A stretch of DNA of 64,000 nucleotides from Adiantum capillus-veneris (taxonomy: Eukaryota; Streptophyta; Polypodiopsida; Polypodiales; Pteridaceae): NCBI GenBank assembly GCA_014529385.2, contig CM043942.1:5232501-5296500 (forward strand), in the 5' to 3' direction. Below are positions 43,580 to 56,660 of the stretch, in pieces. Within the stretch, counting starts at the first letter, position 1, and the number at the start of each line of letters is the position of its first letter. The notes under the pieces were generated by a model that had not been told where the DNA came from, did no database searches, and saw only the letters and a list, made by a program, of their open reading frames with translations. Made by a program: the position numbers and the translations under genes.

Positions 43580-45182
43580 CTATAGGCTATGAAGGCTCTC
43601 GTCTGTATGCATCCCGCGAGGAATCAAAGGCTTCTAGGCACGGTGCCTTGACGTTATTAGAGCCTTGAGTAAGAGAGCCCACAGATCGAGGTGCTTATCT
43701 GCAGGTCGATGCATATTAGGGGAAGCTTGCCAGCATTCAAATTTCGGTGAGCACTGACCTGTGCCACTGCCACGTTGGTCAAAAGGAAGAGGAAGGGTAA
43801 CGGGCTAATAGAAAGGGAGCCGGCATGCGCAGCCACTTGGAAGTTGACCCTCTCATTTTAATATAGGTATAAGATGTATTTTATTAAGTTATAAGTTATA
43901 ACGTATGCATATTTCTAGAATAGAAATTTAGCAAAACACGATGTAGGAGCATTGAAGGTGTCTCATAATTTTGCATGTATCTTTGTAGAGAGTCGTGTCA
44001 CTCACAGCTTGCGAGGCCCGACTCCCTCCTCCTCTTTCAACTGAGCTCTCGAGTCGAAGTGTCAGCTCGTTCACCTTAGTCTAATCTCAGCAGCTCAACT
44101 CGTCAGGTCGTTGGTCGACAATCCCTAGCCGGAATCTATCTGCTGGTGCGCAATCGCCTAAGGAGCAGTGGCAAGCACAAATTACCTGAGAGTTGGATGC
44201 GACAAACAAAAAGCAAGGCTGAGAAAGAAAGGCAGTAAGATGCGGATTCTCTTGATTGCATCACCAAAAGTCAGGACTCATTCATTAGTCACGAGGCGTA
44301 GGTAGGTAGTTTTCTGTTTGCCTAGGTAATATTCACTCGTGTGAACTTAGTTAATATTTTAGTGAACTTAGTTAATATTTTAGTTTGCATGCTTGGGATC
44401 TTTGATGAAGCTTCTAACTTGGCCTTAAGGGAGAGCCTTGAAGTTTTAAAGCATGTCAACTCTGAAGCTTCTAATTTGAAAATTTAAGCATCAAGGGATA
44501 CTTTTTCTGGATAAAGCCAACCTTTAAGGTTGTTGGCATCTAAAGTTCTCATTGTAAACACAGAGAGTGCATTTTTTTCTAAATTAATTGTATGTTGCAA
44601 CTTGCTAATGTTGTGAACCTCGGATAACTAGAACCAAACACATCTAGCACCCAAGTCTGGGGTAGCCAAACACCTTGCCCCGTGTTCTATGAGATATGAT
44701 GCCGCTTCCATTGTCTATTCAAAGAGGGTTTTGGACCGCTTTCTAGAGTCATGAGGCAGCGAGGACCAGAGGTGTCTCGGATTGTTTTTACTCAAGCTAC
44801 ATGGATATAGAGAGAGCTTGTTGAGGACATCAAATCAGATCCAGGCTCAGAGGTAGATCACATATTTCTTCACATTAGTTAGTGAATATCTAGAGGAGAA
44901 ACCGTCACAGTAGATTTTGGATCCCATCCACACCATAGGTATATTTATTGATCAAGCAATTGAGTTAGGAACATCTAGGTGCCCATGACCATGGGTGGCC
45001 TCACAGCATTGACAAAGGTTGTAGTATAGGATCCGGATCACTCTAGCTTCACATGCGAGATGCCCAGTCAGAGTACTAACCATGGAGGATATTAGTCACT
45101 TTCTACAGTGAGTGATGAGGGATCTCCTCTGAGTTTGATCCCCCACCTCTGTTGATTTGTATCACTCATTGTATCAGATCCA

Positions 45183-45213
<31 letters not shown>

Positions 45214-46105
45214 TTTAGCTCTTTGTACTCTTTTTATTGTACTCAGACATTGTATCAGATTCACCACTTGTAACTTTTTGGTGTCATACGTCATTTTGGC
45301 CTTTTGAAGATGTTAATATAACATTTTATTTCATTTCATTTCTGTGTGCGCGTGCGCGTGCGCGCGTTATGCTATTTTCCTCTTGAATAACATGTCTCCA
45401 GATAGATCTTTGAGGTCTCTTGGGATAGATTTCTACGATGTTAAAATCCTCTTCTTCTCCCCTCCCCCCCATATATCTATATGTATGTGTGTGTGTGTGT
45501 GCGCGCGCGCATAGATTTCCTTATGTCTTTCTCTAAGGAGTATGAGATACTATTTTTTACTTTGTATGATTATGGGCTTATAGATTTGTTGTGTTTATGT
45601 CATTGCAGTAAATGAAGATTTTGGTGCTCTTTCCAAAATGAGATGCAACGGTTCACTTCAACACATGCATTAGTGACATTCCCACTACACTAGAGGTGAA
45701 GGCTCATTCCTCACTCAGGCTTTGGATTTCATTACTATAAATGGTACCTATTAACACTTATTTCTTAATATTTCAATAATCAATTGCTTTTTTAACTTCA
45801 ATTTTTGTGGTGAAACTCAAAAAAATAGTAATTACAATTTATAGTGTAGAGCATCTTGAACTATTTGGTGAAATAACACATTATCGCTAAAGAATCAGGT
45901 GATTGTTCTACTCATGGATCACATTTATGTTGTGAGGGTATCACTGTTACAATGGGACAATGGGTCTATCAACTATTGTGAGTGTATTGTTCTATGGTTG
46001 AATGGGTCATTTATTGACTAGCTTGAATGAGTGAAAAGTTGTGCATCTCAACATTTTGAAAGTCAATCTTTTGAAATTGTTAGTATAATGTTTGTTCAAA
46101 TAAGG
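43580..46105. other. Unassigned sequence with simple repeats
   Basis: No coding similarity was recognised. It holds a 28-bp poly-C run (45,183-45,210), a TTTATTTCATTTCATTTC run near 45,325 that resembles a LINE tail, and GTGCGC/GTGTGCGC alternations near 45,350 and 45,490. The segment 44,700-45,341 may be a LINE 3' untranslated remnant, by analogy only. Confidence 0.3.
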
Positions 46106-46766
46106 TGTGCTTGCATGAATGGTGATAAAGATGCTCATTTGCAATTTTCATTGCCAATTGAGGTGGGAAATTCTTCTTTCAGGCAATAAGAATAAGATTG
46201 ATATATGGATGTACAACGATTTAAAGAAGCACATTTTTGGATGCTAATGAAGCTTGAGATTACCTCTTGCTAGGCTATTTACTTCTTTAAAGATAATTTG
46301 TTGAATAAGGAGTGCTTGCATGAATGAGGATAAAGATGCTCATGTGCAATTTCCATTGCCAGCAGTTGAGGTGGGAAATTCTTCTTTCATGCAATAAGAT
46401 CGATAGATGGGTGTGGTGATTTAAGAAGCACATGTTTTGGATCTTGTTGAAGGTTGAAATTACCTTTTGCTAGGCCATTTACTTGTTTTTAGAGATATTT
46501 TGTTGAATAAGGTTTGCTTGCATGAATGATGATAAAGATGATCATGTGCAATTTCCATTGCTAAATGAGACGGGAAATTCTTTTTTCAGATAAGATTGAT
46601 AAAAGGGTGTGGTGATTTAAAGAAGCACATGTTTTGGATCTTGTTGAAGGTTGAAATTACCTTTTGCTAGGCCATTTACTTGTTTTTTGAGATATTTTGT
46701 TGAATAAGGTTTGCTTGCATGAATGATGATAAAGATGATCATGTGCAATTTCCATTGCTAAATGAC
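46106..46766 (+). repeat. ~200-bp tandem repeats upstream of hAT transposase
   Basis: The phrase T[GT]TGCTTGCATGAATG recurs near 46,106, 46,312, 46,513 and 46,710. Each is followed by GATAAAGATG[C/A]TCATGTGCAATTTCCATTGC and GGGAAATTCTT. There are three full units and one partial unit, with decreasing length (about 206, 201, 197 bp). Confidence 0.85.
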
Positions 46767-46851
46767 TTGAGAGTATCTCATAAGGATGTGATTCATGTAA
46801 ATTTATGTGCTTGATAATTTTGGCTTGCAATGCATACAGATTCCATCAAAG

Positions 46852-49190
46852 ATGAGTCAAAGTAATTTGCTTCAACAAAAGACCTCAGCTTCAGATGACA
46901 AAGCTTGTGCATCAGATAACAAAACTGAAAAGCAATCTATGAGAGAGTTTTTGAAAGATATCTTTGGCTCAGATAGCGAGATGGAAGACATTGTGGAGAT
47001 AGAGGATACTCTCGAGGTTGGCGTGGAGAGTTTGAATGCCCATACTATAGAAGAGATCGAAGGTGTAAGGCAATCAACTGATGGCTCACACAATGGTGTC
47101 TCTACAACTACAGAAATGATTGCACCAACAAAGGCTAAAAAGGTAACCGTGAGGAAGTTTCGTCAAGAATGGACAATTACGTATCCCTTTGTTTTCCAGG
47201 TCATTCATAAGGAGAAGGAGTTTATGAAATGTGCTTGGTGTACAAAGTATAAAGTTAAGGGACCTTGGGGCAAAGGAAATGGTTGTAAAACAATCATGAA
47301 GAGTGCCATAAGAAAACATCGTAAGTCCAAGGAGCATGTTTGGGCTGCAACAAAGCACTATAGCGAAGGTGGAAAACAGATGAAGACGCATGAGAAGGAA
47401 GTCATTAGCAAAAATAGGCACAGGGTCATTACCGTCATGAAACTTGCATACTTCAATGCAAAAGAGGACCTGGCTATCCGTAAGTATGAGGGATTGTGTG
47501 GTTTGGCCTATTCTTTGAATGTAGAAGAAATGCCCATTCAGCATGACTACTCCTCATATACTAATATGATGGCCGGGAAGGAGTTCATCTTTTGCATATC
47601 AAAGTATTTGGATGATTTACAAAAGCAAAAGTTGTTGCAAAGCCCCTATTATGCACTGATGGTAGATGAGACTACCTATAGGTCTTTAGAGAAGCATCTC
47701 ATCATTTATTTCTCTTTTCTGGCACCTAAATGTTCAAGCTGCTCCTCTACTGAAATTACATTTGCAAAGCTACTCACAGTACCTGATGGGTGTGCCCAGA
47801 CAAAGTTTGATGCAATCATGAAAATGATGAAAGAAGTTGGACTTAACAAGCAGCAATTGGTTGGAATAGCAACAGATGGAGATAGCTGAATGATTGGTTG
47901 CCACGATGGACTGGTTGCAAAAATGAAAAGAGAGATGCCACATCTCATGAGTGTTCAATGTATTGCACATAGAGAGGCTCTTGCTGTACTTGATGCAATT
48001 AAATGCTTTCCTTGTTTACCTTATATTGATAAACTTGCTAACAAAGTCTATTCATGGATTTCTGGTTCTAGTGTAAGGCACACAGGTTTCCAAAGTTTGT
48101 TGAAGGAGATGCACTTACAAGTCTTAGAAGTTTTAAACATTCATGAGGTTCGATGGCTTGCACGAGGTAATGTGATGGAGAGGTTGACGCAACTCATGCC
48201 TGCAATTCTCAGCTTTTGGAAAGATAATGCGAAGAGTTGGTATGAGAAACTTCGCGTTTATACAGTCCTCTTTTGTATATACATGCTGGCAGATGTGGTG
48301 AGGGATCTTAATGCGTTGAATACTCATTTCCAGAAGGAGAATGTGGATATTCCTTCTATAAGTGCTGAAATAGAGGTAACTATTGCTTCTTTGAAATGAA
48401 AATTTCTTCAGCAGGAGTTTGGAAAAGGCACTCACTTCCTGAAGAATTTCATGGATGCCACAAAGGACTGTGTTTTTGTGTATGTTAGTGATGATGGAAG
48501 GGAGATTTCACATTAGCTCTTGTATGCTAAAATTCTAGGAAATGATGCAAATGGGTTGCCATTGGATAAGGAAGGGGGCGACGTTCAAAGTTGCATGAAT
48601 TTTGCAAAGAGGTTTGTCTTGAAAGTGATAGAATGTGTGAATGATCGATTCCCAGATTTTTATTTCTTCAATGCGGGTAGACTTTTCAGCCCGCATTACT
48701 ATCCTAGCAGAACAAAGATTGCAGAGGAGATAAAATCCAGAGAGAGGAGATAAAATCCAGAGAGAAAAAGTTCTCAGAATGGCTTGAGAAATTGCTTGAG
48801 AAGTTTGGAAGTCTAGTTGACATTGACAATTGCAAGGCAGAGTTGCTATCATTCACAGATACATTGTATTATGCTTGCGAGGGGATGAATATGTCATATG
48901 CATGGCGTGTTTTTTGTTCTAATAAGAACTGGATGCAAACGTATGTGAATCTGACAAAGTTGTGGCAGGTCATGCTGGTTCTTCCTGTGTCATCTGTGTC
49001 ATGTGAAAGAGGTTTCTCAAAACAAAATCTCGTCAAGATGCATGCTTGGGAGTGCTTGAATGTGGAAACTCTTGAAGCATTAATGCGTGTTTCATTGCTT
49101 GGACCTAGCATTAAGAATGTAGAATGGCAAAAGGTTTATGATATTTTGAATCTTGCAAAACCAAGGAGGACCCGACTTATGAATTTGTGA
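46852..49190 (+). pseudogene. hAT transposase pseudogene
   Basis: ATG 46,852 opens an acidic N-terminus. A BED-like zinc finger follows near residue 125 (CAWC...HRKSKEH). The RNase-H-like core includes LMVDETT (catalytic Asp), IATDGDS, SVQCIAHREALAVLDA and VRWLARGNVMERL. The C-terminal dimerisation motif is VSSVSCERGFSKQNLVKMH near 48,990. Stops at 47,887 (TGA), 48,397 (TGA) and 48,514 (TAG), plus a 20-bp tandem duplication at 48,724-48,763 that shifts the frame, show it is dead. The sequence style resembles the KIAA1586/ZNF862-like hAT branch. Terminal inverted repeats were not located. Confidence 0.85.
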
Positions 49191-52172
49191 TGCAATTCAT
49201 CTTTCAGTATTTTGATGGAATTCGCTACTGGAATATATTCGATTACTTAAATGGAGTCCATGTACTTTTGAAGGGACTTTGCTAATATGGTCTATTAGCT
49301 TTTTGGACAATGCGCTCAGAGTTGCATTAAAAAATCCAATGCCCATGCAATTTCTCAGTTGTTGATACAACATGCACTGGCTGGTTGCAACAAAGCTGAT
49401 TTCTCTCCAGTCAGCAGCACGTTTTACCTCCTGTATATTTATTGAAGATGCAAAATGAGACAGCTTTGCCTATATGATAGCTGAGCTTTTACATCATCTT
49501 GTTTCTTTAGTTTTGTGAAAAGAAAATTATTACTCTGTATATTTATTGAGACAGTTTTGCATATCTGATAGTTGAACTGTTACATCACCTGGTTTTGTTG
49601 GTTTTGCATTTTGCAGGAATCTGGCTCGACTGGCACGTAAGCCACTCCTTGAAAGTTTTTTCACAAGTGTGCAAAATCTTCTATAGTCAAAAATAACTAC
49701 TGATTGTCAAAAAAAGGATTTAGCTACCTCATGATGTCGTGACTCCTAAGAAAAGGGCAGGAGTTACATTCTCATGACAATTCTGTGAACGATGTGCTCT
49801 CTATTGGTGTATTCGAGTTTCTACAAAGGACTCATATGTATGTATTCTCTACAGCTCAAAATGATGGTCCAAACAACCATCTTGAAGGTGTTGTAACTTG
49901 TAAGCATTTTATACACAGCCAATGACCTGGTTTGAAGGCGGCAGCCAAGAAAGACAAGCTTATCTCAAAGTGTAATCCTTTATTTGGAAGGTAGTTTTAT
50001 TTCATTCCTATTTTGCTCTCGGTACTTGGGGTTACGACATCAATTCTCTCTCGCTTGGTTTTAGAGGGAATCCCCTTGTATCAATGTCCGAATCTTGTTC
50101 GTCTTTTGCTTTGTTGCTTGTTTTTTGTGATTATTTGTCCATTGATCTCGGTTGTTGATTGTGTAGATCTAAGGGCGATGCGGTGCCATCATTTGTTGAA
50201 AGTTGAGGGCGAGGATCTACTATTGCTGCAAGTTTTCACGTGCCTAGGGCTAAGACATTGACACTCTCTTGCTAGTTGTTGAGGGGATCCTCTCAGATTA
50301 GGGTCTATACTTGCTCTTTTTCTTTGCTGGTTCTTTTTGTGACTGCATGTGAATGCTGTTGAGGATACCCTTTTATTTGTTGATTTTACAGTGTAAGGAT
50401 TGCATGGTGTGTAGTAGTGGTCAATGCTTACTGGTTATTGAGGATTCCGGAGATGGGGACTACCATGCAGTAGCTGCAGCATGTATGGTGGTAGTATGCT
50501 CTTGGGGGAGAGACCAAGTGGCGAGCTCCAGTGCAATGCGGAGCAGACACTAAGAAATGAGAAGTTGGAGGGTTGCTTTAGAGATCAGTGCAATATCATC
50601 CTGAGAGCGTTCTCCCTCTCCATTGCATTGTAGTAGGAGATCCATGCCTGGATGTGCTTGCATGATGCATTCGGCATATTTCAGGCTACTAAATATATAG
50701 TTATTCAAGCTCAAGTTTTTTGCAAGGGCTGTGATTCTAGCTGCAAGGTGTCATAAAATGGAAGTCTCTTTTGGGGTTTACTTTGTCCCTAATTCTATAG
50801 GAGTAAGTAATGTCTAGTTGTAGACTGCAGTGAAAATTCCTTGGTCTACACATTCTGTATTCGCGATGAGAAGTGAGTTATGCTCTTTTGGAGAGGGATT
50901 TTCTCATCTAAGTTGGGTTATGGCACCTGAGCAGTTTTTAGTTGAGGTTGGCTAAACCTGGGAGCTTCTTTGCTAGATGATATCAAGGCTAACACTTTGT
51001 CTTCTATGTCTTTTCAATTCGACCTTTAGTCGTGACTTGTCGAGGCTTCAATTTGAGAGTTAACTTCTTGCAACTTTCTGTGATAATGAAAGGACCCTTC
51101 ATATTTTTGTGTCAATCCTTATGAGTTTCCGATGTGTTTTTTCTTATGCAAATCATTGAAGGGCAGGCCCTCTGATTTTATCACTTTTTGTATTTGTAGC
51201 ATGTGAATTAAAGAACAGACTTTTCTTCATTTTAAAAGTGATTTCCATATGCTTTATGCAATGGAAGCCAAACCTGAAATAATATTTTTTTTGTTACAGA
51301 TTAGCAGCAAAAGGTGGATTAAGATTCCGTTCGAGCAACCAGAGATCTTTTGCTTGCAGAGGTGAAATCTTGAAGAACAATTGATGGCTTAAGATGCATG
51401 AGTAATCAGAGCAATTACCAAGTCTTACAAGTTCCCTTGGTTCGTTTGCCAAGTACATTGTGTTTTTTTCGTATGTGTTCATCCCATCATGACCTATGCA
51501 AGTGGTTTTGGTGTTGTATTCTTATTGTTGACGTTGGTTTTCTATGTGGTTTCATGACAATCTCTCAAGCTTACGTGTGGATGGGACCGTGGTCTGCAAC
51601 TATTCAAAGGTTTCACTTACAAGTTACAAACTATTCTTATTATCTCTAGGTTAGATACATCAAAATGCTATGAAATTTTGAATCTAATCTTCTTCTTGTT
51701 CCAAATGTGTATGATGGAATTATGGATGTATGCATTTATAGAGGTGTCGCTTGTTATATTCTAGCAACATAGTATCGTATAGAGTGAATCAACGATGTTT
51801 ACACGATGAAACTTAGCTATACGATGTTAAGCGTCATTTGAACTACGGAACCTAAGAACCTAACGACGCTCATCTTCTACACGTTGAGAGTCATTTGAAG
51901 CTCAAAAACTGTAAACTAAGAGTCACGTATTCTTAATCAAAATTTAGGGGAGGGAGTCAACTTTAAGGCCTAATTGAAGGTGATTTCTACAATGAAACCA
52001 TGCTCCCACCAATATCGAGGGAATACAAACCAAAAAAATTGCCTTTTTATGTGATTTGATTGAGAGTTAATGGGTGCATTCTCTCTTTACACAACCAGCT
52101 GATGACTAGTTCAATAGCCTCAATCGGGTCCGTTGGGTGTTATTCCTTAAGCCATTGTCTGTGTGTGTGAGT

Positions 52173-52176
<4 letters not shown>
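49191..52176. other. Unassigned sequence downstream of hAT
   Basis: No convincing gene, RNA or repeat was recognised across about 3 kb. Short frames near 50,013 and 50,353 are hydrophobic or Cys-rich with no known motif. Part of it may be the 3' end of the hAT element. Confidence 0.3.

Positions 52177-52264
<88 letters not shown>
52177..52264. repeat. (GA)n microsatellite
   Basis: About 88 bp of GA after a short GT/GAGT lead-in. Confidence 0.98.
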
Positions 52265-52268
<4 letters not shown>

Positions 52269-52510
52269 CGCCTTCGCATGTATGTCGAGAGGAGAGAGGG
52301 AAAGAGGGGATCGTGTGAGAGCGTGCTCTGCATCGCAATGCGCGGTAGTAGCAGAGTACCTGACTCTACGACCTGGTTGTGTGGTGTGTGTGTGTGCGCG
52401 CGCATTGTGTGGTAGCGTGCCTTTTGTCGTATTGTGGGACATTCATAAGATACCTTACTACACAATGGGAGTGTGTACATAAGTTGTTCTACGGAACAAT
52501 GCTTACTACG

Positions 52511-52822
52511 GGGGCATCACCTCGGCGACGCGAAGAATATGGTGTCTTTGTGGTAAGTATTGGCTCACTGTTAGGAACTACGTCGGTAACGCAACGATTC
52601 TAGTATCCTTATGGTGAGTCAACTTTCCTTCCCCTTTCCAAAAAACCATATGGACATCAGTCGGTAACGTGGCTATATGATGCTCTTATGCAAGCCATTA
52701 TTGCTCTTTAGATTTGGACGGCACTCAATCGGTAATGCGGCTAATTGAGTGTCGTTTGTTGAAGCATCTGTTTTTGCATAAATGTGGCGTTCAAGTCGTT
52801 AACCCGACCATACGAATGCCAT
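52511..52822. repeat. Array of five small palindromes with a conserved loop
   Basis: A core close to TCGGTAACGCGGCTA occurs at 52,522, 52,583, 52,661, 52,729 and 52,796 (spacing 61-78 bp). In each unit the sequence before the core pairs with the sequence after it, but the paired sequence differs between units: GGCACTCAAT/ATTGAGTGTC in unit 4, CATCA/TGATG in unit 3, GGCGTTC/GAATGCC in unit 5, GGA(T)ACTA-like in unit 2, and a weaker stem in unit 1. No coding frame fits. The function is unknown. Confidence 0.6.
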
Positions 52823-52868
52823 ATAAGCATGTGCAATTCATTTTTTAAAGTATGAAGTATATGAAATA

Positions 52869-53171
52869 TGTTAACCCTCACGGCTCACGGACACCCTATC
52901 ACGTACGACGGACGTTGTATTATTTACTTGGTAGAGTCAGGTACCGGGCTTGTCGGTCCAATAGGAAAAGAGTAAGAGTGATCGCCGATGAGAGGCACAC
53001 TCTAACTAGAACATTCGAGGGATTACTTGGCTAAGCATGGGTGCCCAAGTGTGAATAGGGCGAGCTCATATAAAAGTCAACTAAACCTAAAATTCACTTA
53101 TTCTCTCATTCGTGCAATTGAAGAGTGCTCTTGCTCCATCTTCTTCTTCATCTCCTTGTGTGTGTGTATGC

Positions 53172-53248
<77 letters not shown>

Positions 53249-53484
53249 CGATCAAGCATTGCGGCGGCACGGTGGCAGCGAGACGGTTGAGCGCTGTGTA
53301 GCGGGGTCTCCCTCTTCTTCACGGCGAGAAATCCTCCACGAAGCAAGCGTAGAGCGATGAGTGACACACCATCGTCATCTTTGAGCTTACTAGTTTAGGC
53401 TTGTTGTGTACTTGGAGCCATTTGTGGCTCGCACACGGTGTATCGGCAAGTTTCTTGCATTGACACGTGCGACATACGCGCACA
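52869..53484 (+). repeat. 5' LTR of OTA-type copy 2
   Basis: TGTTAACCCTCACGG to ACGCGCACA; TATAAAAG at 53,069; an internal (GA)n of about 75 bp replaces most of the (GT)n seen in copy 1. Confidence 0.93.
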
Positions 53485-53488
53485 TTTT

Positions 53489-53505
53489 TGGAGCCGTTGC
53501 CGGGG
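53489..53505 (+). other. Primer-binding site, tRNA-Asp type
   Basis: TGGAGCCGTTGCCGGGG has one mismatch to the complement of the plant tRNA-Asp 3' end. Confidence 0.85.
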
Positions 53506-54199
53506 AATGCCATACACTAAGCTTGAATGGCACTCTATGCTTCTTTTGTGGTGCAGTTTCAATTGTAGGAAAGGTAAGGAAGGAGGGTGTGTGTGGTGAG
53601 AAGAAGGATTTTGTGTTATACTATGTATTTTTTTGTTAATGGAGTTTTCAAAGGTACTGTGTTTATTCTCTGTGTATTAAGGTTGTTAGTTTTCTGTGTA
53701 ATGTAATGTACAGTGAGTAGGAAGTAGATCTGTGAGAGCTAATAGAGTGTGTTAGTGTGTAACAGTAGGTGTATTAGTTAGAAGTAGGTAGGTAGAGTGT
53801 GTGTGTGCTCTCGCGCAAGCCGCGGCAACTTTATCCTTTTTTTAAATTTAAAAAAAATTTGTAAAAACATTTTAAAGGTAGGACCGGGATCGGGAATATC
53901 TCCCAGACCCAAGCCCAAGCTCACGCTCAGGACTAGGCCTCAGTTGCCTTTTAAAATTGCGAATTTTAGCTTCACACGTAGCTAAAAATCGATTTTTTGA
54001 GGACCAACAGAATTTCAGATGCCCGAAAATTGTGCTGTAAAGGACACAGCGACCCTGTAAGTGATACACTCGTTTCGAGCTATCACACACTTTAATTAAA
54101 AAAAAACATTAAAAAACATTGAAAACGTAAAAAACACGAGTGAAAACGGACGCTTAAAAAAGGTAAGCGATTAACCTTCGAGGTTATTCGCCGATGCGT

Positions 54200-55180
54200 G
54201 TAGGGTGCCAAAGGCGCATACATCTGCGCTCTGGTCGTGTGCTAGAGACGGAGCAACTAGAGAGAATTTCGACTTACGCGAGTTCTCAATATCCACCTAC
54301 TTTAGATTCCGGGCCCTTGGCGGGGACCTAAGGTAGTACAAACCAAGACCCGAACATAGCGGCTAGTGACTCTTCCTTTGACTACGACGTCATGGAGGGT
54401 TTCCCAATGCCTAATCCCGATAGCTCAAGCCAAGACATGCATGCCATGGGCCCGCGGTCTGGGCCGAGCGTGCTTAGCCGCCTGAAGGAAACCTTTAGTA
54501 GAGCCACTCGCTCCGAACATGGAGCTAATGATGTAAATGAGGGGGGTGGGGAAGTAAATTCTCCATTCGTGACCAACGTAGATCCTATACCGTTAGAGAA
54601 TTTGCACGTGAATACTTCATTCACTGCACCTCCTAACTCTTCAGAGTTATTTTCCTCCGAGGTCATATTACCCGATGGTAGAAGCCTTGCCGAAGTGCAA
54701 GAGGTTGAGCGATATATCCTTGCAGCGAGGGAAAAGGAAGTCGAGAGCTTACGTAAGGTGGAGCAACGAAGAGAGTTAAAAGCGAAAGCCCCTATGTCAA
54801 TATCCTTGCTAAGAGAGCAATCAAGTGCTCTCGACTTAGCAACCGCTAAGGGCCAACCCCTATAAAGCAACATTGCATTGAGCTCAAAGGACACCCCTAG
54901 CACCTCAATCCTAGATGGAGTGTTCCTAAATGAGAAATGGGAGTACGAACTACAAACGAAAACTCTGACCGACCTATCAACAGGTCACACCTATCACGTG
55001 GGTTGGTTAGATGTCCTACAATCCACAATGGACGCTACTAGTGTGGAGGATCAACAACAAAGAATTTGTGAGGTCATATGACCATAGGGTCATTGAGTTA
55101 GAGAGACAGAACAAGGGGATCAACATGCCTTCAACGGGTCTCATGAGATTCTTGGATACAGAAAAGGCTAAACAACCGAC
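54200..55180 (+). pseudogene. Gag N-terminal region, OTA-type copy 2
   Basis: Parallels 32,779-33,621: HLRSGRVLE (start Met lost), MEGFPMPNPDSS, PDGRSLAEVQEVERYI, HTYHVGWLDVLQ. Stops near 54,330 and 54,863 and a frame change near 55,078 interrupt it. Copy 2 keeps the STGLMRFLDT junction that copy 1 lost in its 11-bp deletion. Confidence 0.78.
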
Positions 55181-55190
55181 CTTATAGCAA

Positions 55191-56660
55191 ATGGAGACTC
55201 CCTCGGTAAGTCCGATGGATCCTCCATATGTTGTTTCTCCAGGGGTCTCAGTGCAATCTGAGTCCACAAGTGATAGCTTCACCTTTCCAAGTCTAGCTCA
55301 TCTTTCCCTTTATGACACCACGGCTACCATGCCTACCCCAATGATGGGGATGCCGAGAAACACGCCATGGACCTCATTTGTTAGTAAAGCACCACTACAT
55401 GGTAGCTCAATGCCTACAAGAGTACCTACAAGTGTGTACCAATCGTATGCACCCATGGGTCCTCGTACTCATGTAGTCCATACCCCTCCCATTGTGTCAA
55501 CTACCTATGCTCCACAACCACAACACCCAAGTTCTTATTTCCATGGGACTACACCAGCTAGCATTAGCATGTCACATCCGACGTCTGTTATGCCTAGGGC
55601 CACACATATGAACTTTGGACCACCACATGGCACAACATCGTACCCAACGTGGAACCCAAGGGCTTCCTATGCGCCAAGCTCAATGCCAATACCTACTCCA
55701 CATGTAGTCTCTGGAGCACCTCCACCCACGGTGCCTGCTCACGTAGGTGACTTGGCAACATTTGCTCAAGCTATCTGTCAATCTATTGCTGAGAATATGC
55801 GTAACGCGCCTAATAGAGAGCCTAGAAGTAAGGCAGTACAAATAGCCAAGCTCACACAAAAATTTACTGGAGACGGGGATGTGAGAAAGCATTTCGAAGT
55901 GTTTGAACAAATATGCGATTCTCTAGGAGAACACAATGACCTACATAAGAGCAATGCTTTAAGCCTAACCTTAAGTGGAAAGGCTGGGGATTGGTATAGA
56001 ACCCTAAGGGTGGAAGAAAAAACGATTTACCCTACTCTTAGGAGACTGTTCTTAAAAGAATACATACGAGAGGGAGTACTTTGGGGTGTAGCCTCTCAGC
56101 TCCAAAAAGCCCAACGAGAGGAAGGAGAGTCGGTGAGAGACTTTATAAGTCGCTTGAAGCATTTGAATTCTCGTTGTAATCCAAATGAGCGCTTCAACAA
56201 TAACCAATTTCTTGATAGATTCATTAGGGGGTTATGACATGAGGATATCTACAATGGCTTAGTCATTAGAGGTATCACCACTTGGGAAGAAGTTGCCACC
56301 AATGCGATCCAATTGGAGGATAATTTAATGATTCAAGGAGAAAGAGTGTCTGTTGAGCCTAAATCTATTAGCTCGCAAGCATCAGGGCATCAACCAATGA
56401 CCCTAAAGCCTATTGCTAAGGAGCCAAAGATATCTGAGATGACTTTAGCAGATCTCACCAAGGCTATTCAAGAGAGTCTCAGAATCGTGCTCCGCAAAAC
56501 AATTATATGTATCCAAGAAGGGAGCAACAATGGTGCTCAGTATGCTATGGACCGCATAGTACCAGTGAATGTCCTACTTTTAGAGTAAAATTGAATGGGA
56601 ATTGCAATGCCTGTGGAAGGTATGGTCATCAAGCTAAGGATTGCATAGTATTTAAGCGCC
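55191..56660 (+). pseudogene. Gag capsid and first zinc knuckle, OTA-type copy 2
   Basis: Pro/Ser-rich start, capsid motifs KLTQKFTGDGDVRKHFEVFE, LSGKAGDWYRTL and NSRCNPNERFNNN, then TGA at 56,236 where copy 1 reads an Arg codon. A downstream frameshift precedes the knuckle CNACGRYGHQAKDC near 56,610. Confidence 0.85.

Noticed and set aside
45183-45210. Poly-C run as a functional signal
   Set aside because: Simple homopolymer with no associated structure; length may be an assembly artefact.
49191-52100. tRNA, snoRNA or miRNA genes downstream of the hAT
   Set aside because: No cloverleaf, box motifs or long perfect hairpin found by eye.
52511-52822. Palindrome array as integron attC sites or a CRISPR
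   Set aside because: The loop is conserved and the stems vary, there is no integrase gene nearby, the units are not exact repeats with unique spacers, and the context is eukaryotic.
31332-53484. Hammerhead motifs in the gypsy LTRs (GATGAGAGGCGC near 31,450)
   Set aside because: No GAAA partner or stem I pairing; the resemblance is limited to GATGAG.
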